Assembly (NCBI RefSeq): GCF_003628145.1 | Contig: NZ_RBZV01000008.1 | Location: 124,001-188,000 of the forward strand | DNA length: 64,000 nt | Direction of reading: 5' to 3' | Source: Trinickia fusca | Lineage (GTDB): Bacteria > Pseudomonadota > Gammaproteobacteria > Burkholderiales > Burkholderiaceae | Shown here: positions 9,130 to 15,577 of the stretch, in pieces | How positions within the stretch are numbered: position 1 is the first letter of the stretch | Layout: each line of letters starts with the position of its first letter | Program-made: the position numbers and the translations under genes | The notes under the pieces: model-generated | The model's input: only the letters and a program-made list of their open reading frames with translations | What the model was told of the DNA's origin: nothing | Database searches by the model: none

Positions 9130-9330
9130 ATGTCGAACTCTGCATCGAACAACACGAAGATCGGCAACGTCGACGACATCCTCGACCTGGCGCGTGATGC
9201 CGGCTTGCTCGTCACGCTCGACGGCCAGATCGGCCGCGAGAAATATCAAAGCGTCGCTGGATCACTGAACGCATTCCTGCGCTTCGTCGACGCATTGCGC
9301 GCCGATCGCCCCGAAAGCGCCACGGCCTGA
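9130..9330 (+). CDS. Small conserved-looking soluble protein, 66 aa
   Basis: 66 residues starting at an ATG with GGAG nine bases upstream; an in-frame ATG at 9109 would add seven residues but lacks a good site. The sequence is a compact, amphipathic helix-rich module (DDILDLARDAGLLVTLDGQ, then SVAGSLNAFLRFVDAL) with a short acidic, Ser-rich start. It has no cysteines or membrane segments. I cannot assign a function. The size and position in an oxygen/dormancy block fit a small stress-associated regulator or adaptor, which is inference. Confidence 0.6.
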   Translation: MSNSASNNTKIGNVDDILDLARDAGLLVTLDGQIGREKYQSVAGSLNAFLRFVDALRADRPESATA

Positions 9331-9590
9331 TGAAGGTCGCTCAATCACGCTCACCACGCCTTCATCCTGACCATGCACACCTCGACCCTTCCAGTGACCT
9401 CGCCCTGTTCCCGCGTGTGGAATATCGCAGCCCGGTATGCGCGACGCCCCGGCACGAACAATCAGCGCGGCGTCACGCTACGCGGCGCGGCGCACGCCTC
9501 TCTGACGTTGGTCAAACGCTCGCTCGATCGGCGCGTCTAATCTGAACCGAAGCACGGTAGTTACCCGCGGCCCCGTGCCGCTGATCGTCC

Positions 9591-10196
9591 ATGACGCTTT
9601 TCCTCGTCGCATTGAACGTCGTCGCGTTCGTGCTCGAACTGGGCGACTTCGAGCGCATCATCAATGTGTTCGCGCTGTGGCCGCCGGCCTCCGCAAGCGT
9701 CGCCGGCGCGCCGCCGTTTCATGTCTGGCAAATCGTCAGTTACAGCCTGCTGCACGCGAACACGCCTCATCTGCTGTTCAACATGCTGGGCCTGTACATG
9801 TTCGGGCGCGAAATCGAACTCGCGTTGGGCCGCGCGCGGCTCGCGATGCTCTATGTCGCGAGCGTCGTCGCCGGCGCGCTCATGCAATTGCTCGTGCTGG
9901 CCGTCTCACGGCCGCTCGGCTATCCGACCGTCGGCGCCTCGGCCGGCGTGTTCGGGCTGCTGCTGACCTACGCCGTGCTGTTTCCGCGCCGCCGCGTCGT
10001 GCTGCTGTTTCCGCCGATCCCGATGCCCGCCTGGATATTCGCTACGGGCTACGCGATCCTCGAGCTCGCGCTTGGCGTGAGCGGCACGCAAGCCGGCGTC
10101 GCGCACTTCGCTCACCTGGGTGGCATGCTCGGCGCGCTCGTGTGCCTCGCTTATTGGTACTGGCGAGCTCGAGCGTCGAGACGACACGTCGATTGA
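9591..10196 (+). CDS. Rhomboid family intramembrane serine protease
   Basis: 201 residues with about six transmembrane segments, the usual bacterial core. The catalytic dyad is visible: Ser in GASAGVFG and His in HFAHLGGM. The oxyanion-side HLLFNMLGLYMFG and the L1-loop region are also present. It should cleave membrane proteins within or near the bilayer. The start at 9591 is an ATG without a strong ribosome site. A 260-base spacer precedes it, in which I see no gene. Its stop overlaps a perfect FNR box, and a terminator follows at 10323. Confidence 0.93.
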   Translation: MTLFLVALNVVAFVLELGDFERIINVFALWPPASASVAGAPPFHVWQIVSYSLLHANTPHLLFNMLGLYMFGREIELALGRARLAMLYVASVVAGALMQLLVLAVSRPLGYPTVGASAGVFGLLLTYAVLFPRRRVVLLFPPIPMPAWIFATGYAILELALGVSGTQAGVAHFAHLGGMLGALVCLAYWYWRARASRRHVD

Positions 10197-10206
10197 TCTG
10201 TATCAA
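10193..10206. promoter_or_regulatory. Consensus FNR/Anr box
   Basis: TTGATCTGTATCAA fits TTGAT-N4-ATCAA exactly. It overlaps the end of the rhomboid gene and lies about 375 bases before the kinase ATG. It would need a long leader to serve the kinase, or it may drive a short transcript ending at the terminator at 10323. Confidence 0.7.
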
Positions 10207-10575
10207 TCCGCCCGGTTATGCACTGGCTAGACTCGAGTCAACTTGAGTCAACGTCACGCAGTCACACGGTCACCCGACCGACGTCTCCGCAACGCACAGG
10301 CAGACTGCCTGCGCGCCTTCGTACGCCCGTCTCCGCACGGGCGTCTTTTCTTTCGTGCAGCCGTATCGACGGAGCTGTGCTCATACGCGTCTGTCGATAT
10401 GCAAACGGCATCGATACGGCCAATATCATTCCCTATTCATCCGAGCATTGGCAGCACGGTCCGAAGCGAGCACAATCGCCCCAAGCTCGGTATCGCGGCA
10501 AGTCGGTACCGCCGTTTCCGGTTGCCTCACGCAAGGTAAGGGGCGACGGAAAACCTCCACGACGGCAGGATACGC
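10197..10575. other. Intergenic region upstream of the kinase operon
   Basis: 379 bases without a gene. From left to right: the FNR box, a pair of GAGTCAAC-like repeats near 10235-10251, a perfect CAGGCAG-A-CTGCCTG inverted repeat at 10297-10311, a Rho-independent terminator at 10323-10353, then ~220 bases that should hold the kinase promoter. An FNR box followed ~130 bases later by a terminator could delimit a small RNA; this is inference. Confidence 0.5.
10323..10353 (+). terminator. Rho-independent terminator
   Basis: Perfect eight-base stem ACGCCCGT / ACGGGCGT with a six-base loop, followed by a T-rich tract (CTTTTCTTT). It ends either the rhomboid transcript or a short FNR-driven RNA. 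Confidence 0.8.
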
Positions 10576-12759
10576 ATGACCGCTTCCGGTAATTCGTCTC
10601 CCCCTGCCGCCCTGTCCGCCCGTGCGCGGGCCGGAGCGACGTTTCTTCGAGGCCCCGCGCTTGCCGCGGCAGCGACAGCGGCGGTCGTACTCGTTGCCAC
10701 GGCAGCGGCATCACTGCTCGTGCGCGCGCACCTGCTCGATGAGGCCGAATCGACGTTCGAAGTGCGCACCGTGCGTACCAGCGCCGAGATTCGACGCGAA
10801 CTCGTGCTGTGCACGCAGATTCTGCGCGGTGCGGGCGGGTTCGTGGCGGCGCAGCCGACCGCGCCGGGCGACCTGTCCTCGGCCGATGCGTGGGATCGCT
10901 ACATTGCGCGCCAGGCGCTCGACGATACGCCGCCCTCCGTGCGTTCGCTCGGCTATGCCGCGCTGACGGCCAACCTCGCCGACGTGCCCGCGAGTAGCGG
11001 CGCCAACGCCGGCACTGGCACCGGCGCGGCCGTACCGCTCGCGCACATCATGCTGACCTGGCCGCAGCACAGCGAAACGCTTGATGGACAGGATCTCGGC
11101 GTACGTGCCGAGACACGCGCGGCGTTGCTGCGTGCGGCCGACACGGCGCAGATCGCGACCGCCGTCCGGCAGGAGTCCCACGAAGCCGACGCCGGTGAAA
11201 GCGCAACCCGCGCGCGCGTCGACCTCTATCTGCCCGTCTACCGCAATACGCCGCCTCCGGCGTTGCCCCCCGCCCGGCGCGCCGCTCTGGCCGGCTTCGT
11301 ATTCGCGCGGCTCGACACCGATTACCTATTCGCCAGCGTGGCCGCGCGTGCGCCGCGCATGGAGCTGCACGTGACAGGCGGTACGCCGTCCGTCGTGCTG
11401 TATCCGCCCGGTGGCACGAGCAACGAAGGAACCGAGCAGTCGCGTTTCCATCGCACCGAGACGCTGCGCTTCGGCGGCGAGACCTTCTCGCTGACCTATG
11501 CGACGAGCGACCCGTCGCTCACGGCTGCTGCCGACTTCGGCAGCAGCGCGACGCTGGCCGCCGGGTGCGTGGCTGCCCTGATCGCGAGCGGCGCCGCGTT
11601 TGCATTCGCACGTCGGCGTGGCACGCCCCTTACCGAAGCGGGGCTCGCGCGTTCGCTCTCCACGCTGAACGAAGCACGCATGATGACGATCATCCGTTCG
11701 TCGTCGGAAGCCATCATCACGATCGACGACGCTCAACGCATCGTCATCTTCAATCCGATGGCCGAGCGCATCTTCCGCTGTTCGGCGATGGACGCGATCG
11801 GCCAGCCGCTCGATCGCTTCATCCCCGAACGCTACCGGCAAGCGCACAGCAAGCACGTCGAGCAATTCGGTGCGACCGGCGTCTCGGAGCGGAAAATGGG
11901 GGGCCAGCGGGTGCTGGCCGGGCTACGCGCCGACGGCGAGGAGTTCCCGGTGGAGGCATCGATCTCGCAGACACCCGACGGCGACGGCACACGCAAGTTC
12001 TACACGGTGATGCTGCGCGACGTGACCGAGCGCATGAAAGCCGACGACGATCTCAAGAAATCGCGCGAGGCGCTGCGCAAGCTGTCGGCCAATCTGCAAA
12101 ACGTGCGTGAAGAGGAGAAGACGCGCATTGCACGCGAACTGCATGACGACCTCGGGCAGCAGCTTACGGCGCTGAAGATCGATCTATCGTCGATCGAGCT
12201 CTCGCTCGGCGCGAACGAATCGGCATCGCCGGACGTCCTCGCGCAACTGCGCGGCATGCGTCGCATCATCGACACGACGGTGGCTTCCGCGCGGCGCATC
12301 GCGGCCGACCTGCGGCCCGTCATGCTCGACGATCTGGGGCTGCTCCCGGCGATCGACTGGCTCGTCAACGATTTCAGGACACGCTACGGCATCGAGGTCG
12401 AGCGCCGCATCGAGCCTGGCGACGTGATGTTCTCGCGCAACGCCGCCACTGCCCTCTTTCGCATCGCCCAGGAAGCGCTGACCAACGTCGCTCGGCACGC
12501 CGACGCGACACGCGTTACGCTGACACTTGTCGTAGAAGGAGCGCAGTGCAAGCTGTCGATCGCCGACAACGGTCGCGGGGCGGCCGAGCCCGGCGCGCTC
12601 GACGCACACGGGGAGAAGTCGTTCGGCTTGCTCGGGATTCGGGAACGGGCGCATATCCTGGGCGGCTCGGTGTCCATCGAGACCGCGGTCAAGCACGGGT
12701 TCGCGATCACCGTCGTATTCCCGCTGGCCGCCATACAACAGGAAGAGGCCCTGCCATGA
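10576..12759 (+). CDS. CHASE-PAS sensor histidine kinase (HisKA_3/NarX-like)
   Basis: 727 residues. An N-terminal membrane segment (about 18-45) is followed by a periplasmic CHASE-type sensor and a second membrane segment near 315-340. A PAS domain (about 370-495, with DVTERMKA at its end) comes next. The kinase core is of the HisKA_3 class, with phospho-acceptor His at about 523 in ARELHDDLGQQL. The ATPase domain shows QEALTNVARHA, DNGRG and GLLGIRERA. The next gene overlaps by ATGA and encodes a NarL-type regulator, its evident partner. The signal is unknown; FNR sites nearby hint at redox or oxygen. Confidence 0.95.
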   Translation: MTASGNSSPPAALSARARAGATFLRGPALAAAATAAVVLVATAAASLLVRAHLLDEAESTFEVRTVRTSAEIRRELVLCTQILRGAGGFVAAQPTAPGDLSSADAWDRYIARQALDDTPPSVRSLGYAALTANLADVPASSGANAGTGTGAAVPLAHIMLTWPQHSETLDGQDLGVRAETRAALLRAADTAQIATAVRQESHEADAGESATRARVDLYLPVYRNTPPPALPPARRAALAGFVFARLDTDYLFASVAARAPRMELHVTGGTPSVVLYPPGGTSNEGTEQSRFHRTETLRFGGETFSLTYATSDPSLTAAADFGSSATLAAGCVAALIASGAAFAFARRRGTPLTEAGLARSLSTLNEARMMTIIRSSSEAIITIDDAQRIVIFNPMAERIFRCSAMDAIGQPLDRFIPERYRQAHSKHVEQFGATGVSERKMGGQRVLAGLRADGEEFPVEASISQTPDGDGTRKFYTVMLRDVTERMKADDDLKKSREALRKLSANLQNVREEEKTRIARELHDDLGQQLTALKIDLSSIELSLGANESASPDVLAQLRGMRRIIDTTVASARRIAADLRPVMLDDLGLLPAIDWLVNDFRTRYGIEVERRIEPGDVMFSRNAATALFRIAQEALTNVARHADATRVTLTLVVEGAQCKLSIADNGRGAAEPGALDAHGEKSFGLLGIRERAHILGGSVSIETAVKHGFAITVVFPLAAIQQEEALP

Positions 12760-13403
12760 CCAAAGTCCTCCTGGCCGACGACCATACGCTCGTACGCGAT
12801 GGTCTGCGCCACATTCTCCAAGGTACCAGCGGCTTCGAAGTCGTCGGAGAAGCTTACGACGGGCCGACGACGATCGCCCTCGTGCGGGCAACGCCGGCCG
12901 ACGTGCTGGTGCTCGATCTGTCGATGCCGGGCCGCAACGGCGTCGAGCTCGTCAAGCAGATCAAGGACGAGAAACCATCGCTGCGCATTCTCGTGCTGAC
13001 GATGCATGCCGAACAGCAATATGCGGTACGTGCGTTCAAGGCCGGTGCGTCGGGCTATCTGACCAAGGAAAGCGCGAGCACCGAACTGGTCACGGCCGTC
13101 ACCAAGGTATCGGCGGGCGGCGTCTATGTGAGCCTGTCGATGGCCGAGCGGCTGGCGCAAAGCCTGAACGAGCCGACTGACATGCTGCCCCATCAGCGGC
13201 TGTCGGATCGCGAATTCGACGTCTTCCGGCGCATCGCGGCCGGCCAGACGATCACCGAAATCGCGCACGAACTTTGCGTGAGTGCCAAGACGGTGAGCAC
13301 CTACAAAACGCGCATCCTCGAAAAAATGCAGATGCCGCATGAAGCGGCGCTGGTACGTTATGCGATTCAGCACAAGCTGTTCGACGACAACGAAGGGATC
13401 TGA
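12756..13403 (+). CDS. NarL/LuxR-family response regulator
   Basis: 215 residues: a receiver domain with acidic pocket ADDH, phospho-acceptor Asp at 54 (LVLDLSMPG) and the conserved Lys in TKES, then a LuxR-type helix-turn-helix (LSDREFDVFRRIAAG...SAKTVSTYK). Its ATG overlaps the kinase stop (ATGA), so the two form a translationally coupled two-component pair. The overall look is UvrY/GacA-like. NarL-type dimers bind inverted repeats; a GTAGG-N6-CCTAC repeat 60 bases downstream of this gene is a candidate site before the next regulator. Confidence 0.96.
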   Translation: MTKVLLADDHTLVRDGLRHILQGTSGFEVVGEAYDGPTTIALVRATPADVLVLDLSMPGRNGVELVKQIKDEKPSLRILVLTMHAEQQYAVRAFKAGASGYLTKESASTELVTAVTKVSAGGVYVSLSMAERLAQSLNEPTDMLPHQRLSDREFDVFRRIAAGQTITEIAHELCVSAKTVSTYKTRILEKMQMPHEAALVRYAIQHKLFDDNEGI

Positions 13404-13463
13404 GCGCTGCGCGTCTACGTCGAGGACGCGCGCCGGCCGTGTAGCGGGTCGATGCGAAAACGC

Positions 13464-13479
13464 GTAGGAAACGCCCTAC
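13464..13479. promoter_or_regulatory. Inverted repeat GTAGG-N6-CCTAC
   Basis: Perfect five-base arms separated by six bases, about 80 bases before the solo receiver gene. A further CCTAC occurs at 13497 and 13511. The shape suits a NarL/FixJ-type dimer such as the regulator just upstream. Confidence 0.45.
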
Positions 13480-13557
13480 ACGGCACTTCCCGAATGCCTA
13501 CCGTATCTTCCTACGGCGCCACTTTTCTTTCGGCCGATCAAAGTCGATACTCTATTC

Positions 13558-13974
13558 ATGGATCCGACCACCTGCCCACCACTGAGAGTCTTCGTCGTCG
13601 AAGACTCGCTCCTCGTACGCGAACGACTGGCCGCGCGCATCGAACCGCCGTCGGGCAACGCGTGCATCGTCGGCGAAGCGGAAGACGTCGAGACGGCCCT
13701 GAGCGGCATCGAGGAAAGCGATCCCGAAGCGATCGTGCTCGATTTGCGCCTGACCGACAGCCATGGCATCCACCTCCTCGAGGCGCTGAAGAACCGCACC
13801 GATCCGATCGTCACGATCGTGCTCACGAATTATTCGACGCCGCACTTCCGCAATGCGAGCTTCAGCGCAGGCGCCGACTACTTCTTCGACAAGACGACGG
13901 AATTCGATCTAGCGATGGACACCATCGCGCAGCTTGCACACGAGAAGAAAATTACGCGCGAAGGCCCAGCCTGA
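13558..13974 (+). CDS. Stand-alone response regulator receiver protein
   Basis: 138 residues consisting only of a receiver domain: acidic pair ED at 15-16, phospho-acceptor Asp at 62 (VLDLRLTDSHG), switch Thr in VLTNYST and Lys in DKTTE. There is no output domain, so it acts by protein contact, as a phosphate sink, or through a partner. It follows the kinase-regulator pair by 154 bases on the same strand and may be controlled by it through the GTAGG repeat. Confidence 0.93.
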   Translation: MDPTTCPPLRVFVVEDSLLVRERLAARIEPPSGNACIVGEAEDVETALSGIEESDPEAIVLDLRLTDSHGIHLLEALKNRTDPIVTIVLTNYSTPHFRNASFSAGADYFFDKTTEFDLAMDTIAQLAHEKKITREGPA

Positions 13975-13976
13975 CC

Positions 13977-14294
13977 CTAATGCAGTAATTGCGCGGCATC
14001 GCCGCGGCTGTTCGTGAGTGCGCGCTCGGCGCAATCGAAGGCGGCGCGCACGGCCGCTTCCGGGTCCGCGTTCGTGAAGTGCGGCATCGGCACCAGATCG
14101 TTGTTGCGCGTGATGAGATCGAGTCGTGCGTCGTAGCGACGCCCCCGTGCATCGTCCATCGCTTCGATCGCCAGATGGCAGCCGCTAATACTGGTAGCGA
14201 AGCGCTCGAGGCGCAGCAGTTGTACCGCAGCTTCGGCCTCTATCGGCGCAGCCCCGGCAAACCCGAAGTACACGATCTGCATGCCGATTCCCAT
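13977..14294 (-). CDS. HPF/RaiA-like ribosome-associated protein
   Basis: 105 residues from the ATG at 14294, which has GGAG seven bases upstream; an internal ATG at 14282 is an alternative. The pattern matches short HPF/RaiA relatives: an edge strand (MQIVYFGF), a helix ending in LLRLERFATSI, SGCHLAIEAM, then GRRYDARLDLITRNNDL and the helix DPEAAVRAAFDCAERAL. Such proteins bind the 30S decoding region and inactivate ribosomes in dormancy. A near-perfect FNR box lies about 105 bases upstream, which would make this a low-oxygen hibernation factor. It is shorter than canonical HPF at the C-terminus. Confidence 0.72.
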   Translation of the reverse strand: MGIGMQIVYFGFAGAAPIEAEAAVQLLRLERFATSISGCHLAIEAMDDARGRRYDARLDLITRNNDLVPMPHFTNADPEAAVRAAFDCAERALTNSRGDAAQLLH

Positions 14295-14398
14295 TTGCCA
14301 TCTCCCGCCCCCGTGCGCCCACATCGGTTATTCGATTGGCGGTATGCCTCATGGCCCTTGCCGCTGATCGCATCTTCGCGCGGTTGGGCATGGACACG

Positions 14399-14412
14399 TT
14401 GACCTGTATCAA
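14399..14412. promoter_or_regulatory. FNR/Anr-like box upstream of HPF-like gene
   Basis: TTGACCTGTATCAA differs by one base from the consensus and from the site at 10193, sharing the CTGT centre. It lies on the promoter side of the minus-strand HPF-like gene, centre about 111 bases from its ATG. Confidence 0.65.
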
Positions 14413-14486
14413 CGGAGTGCGACGTCGTCGCATACACGGCCGCACTGCGCCGTGGCGCTTCATCTGAAGGTTGGTTTGATCGACGA

Positions 14487-14521
14487 ACGCGGGGCATCGA
14501 CGCGTAATCGATGCCCCGCGT
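14487..14521 (-). terminator. Strong hairpin downstream of the YCV-repeat gene
   Basis: Perfect 14-base arms (ACGCGGGGCATCGA and its complement) around a seven-base loop, 22 bases after the stop of the minus-strand repeat gene. It has no clear T-run on either strand, so it may act as a 3'-end stabiliser or a non-canonical terminator. Confidence 0.6.
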
Positions 14522-14542
14522 GCCCAGTGAGGGCTAGCCAGG

Positions 14543-15562
14543 TCAGGCGTGCAGGACGCGAGCGGTGGATGCGGCGGAGTCAGCCGGAGCGGTACTCACG
14601 ACGCAGTAGGCAGGGTGGCTCGGAGCGGTGCTCACAACACAGTAGGCGGGGTTGCTCGGCGCGGTGCTCGTTACGCAGTACGCGGCCTTGCTCGGCGCGG
14701 CGCTCGTTACGCAGTAAGCGGCCTTGCTCGGCGCAGCGCTCGTCACGCAGTAAGCGGCCTTGCTCGGCGCGGCGCTCGTCACGCAGTAAGCGGCCTTGCT
14801 CGGCGCAGCGCTCGTCACGCAGTAAGCAGCCTTGCTCGGCGCAGCGCTCGTCACGCAGTACGCAGCCTTGCTCGGGGCAGCACTCGTCACGCAGTAAGCA
14901 GCCTTGCTCGGGGCAGCGCTCGTCACGCAGTAAGCAGCCTTGCTCGGGGCAGCGCTCGTCACGCAGTAAGCGGCCTTGCTCGGCGCAGCACTCACCACGC
15001 AGTAGGCGGGGTCGCTCGGGGCAGTACTCACGACACAGTAGGCGGCAGAGGCTTCCTTGACCAGTGGCCGCACGCAATACGCGGCCGAAGCTTCCTCCGT
15101 CAGCGGACGTACACAATAGGCAGCCGACGCTTCCTGCACCAACGGCCGCACGCAATACGCCTTGCCCAACGCATCGGCCTCGCCGAATTCACTCGCAGCC
15201 AACGCATTGCTGACTGCAGCCAGCGCATGAAGACGAGCTTCGTCCTCGGGACCGTCGATGCCGACATACGGATCGTGATGCAGCATGTGACCGAAGATGC
15301 GTTCGCAATCGGCACCATAGCGCTGCGTGTCGAGGATGTGCATATGCCAGAACTCATCCACCTCCTCGCTAGGCACCACGGGCGTTTCCGGATGCTTGGC
15401 GGCGAGCTTCAGGAACTGACGGTAACCGGCTTCCGCATGCGCGACCGCTTCGCGCGTCATCGCACCGTGATGCCGATGCAACAGCTTGTCCTGGATGCGC
15501 TCGAAGTCGAGTTCGTCGATGGCGTTCCACATGCCGGCAACATCACGCGTTTGGTTTTTCAT
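14543..15562 (-). CDS. GRDP-like protein with 16 tandem Tyr-Cys-Val repeats
   Basis: 339 residues in two parts. Residues 1-~132 resemble the GRDP-like (DUF1399) fold: EVDEFWHMHILDTQRYGADC (66-86 region) and MLHHDPYVG, the W-H-x-H / D-C / H-H-x-P-Y signature. From 134 to the end is a tandem tail with cysteines at 137, 150, 163, 176 and then every 12 residues to 320. Three early units are AYCVRPL(V/T)xEASA; the core unit AYCVTSAAPSKA occurs eight times identically; end units vary. No signal peptide is visible. The start has GGGAGAG and lies 15 bases after the GGDEF-EAL gene, so the two are probably one operon. The function is unknown; the tail resembles a multi-core peptide precursor or a repetitive metal/thiol scaffold. 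Confidence 0.8.
   Translation of the reverse strand: MKNQTRDVAGMWNAIDELDFERIQDKLLHRHHGAMTREAVAHAEAGYRQFLKLAAKHPETPVVPSEEVDEFWHMHILDTQRYGADCERIFGHMLHHDPYVGIDGPEDEARLHALAAVSNALAASEFGEADALGKAYCVRPLVQEASAAYCVRPLTEEASAAYCVRPLVKEASAAYCVVSTAPSDPAYCVVSAAPSKAAYCVTSAAPSKAAYCVTSAAPSKAAYCVTSAAPSKAAYCVTSAAPSKAAYCVTSAAPSKAAYCVTSAAPSKAAYCVTSAAPSKAAYCVTSAAPSKAAYCVTSTAPSNPAYCVVSTAPSHPAYCVVSTAPADSAASTARVLHA
14575..15163 (-). repeat. Tandem 36-39 base coding repeat array
   Basis: DNA encoding the YCV repeats. Three 39-base units at the right end (13 residues each) give way to 36-base units. The central block, about 14681-14971, is nearly identical from copy to copy, with mainly synonymous differences (for example AAGCGGC/AAGCAGC/ACGCAGC junctions). 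Recent copy-number change by slippage or unequal crossing is likely, and short-read assemblies may miscount it. Confidence 0.95.
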
Positions 15563-15577
15563 GGTGGTCTCTCCCTT

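Noticed and set aside
14575-15163. CRISPR array or non-coding satellite at the 36-base repeats
   Set aside because: There are no unique spacers between units, the unit length is a multiple of three, and differences are mostly silent in the reading frame of the GRDP-like gene.
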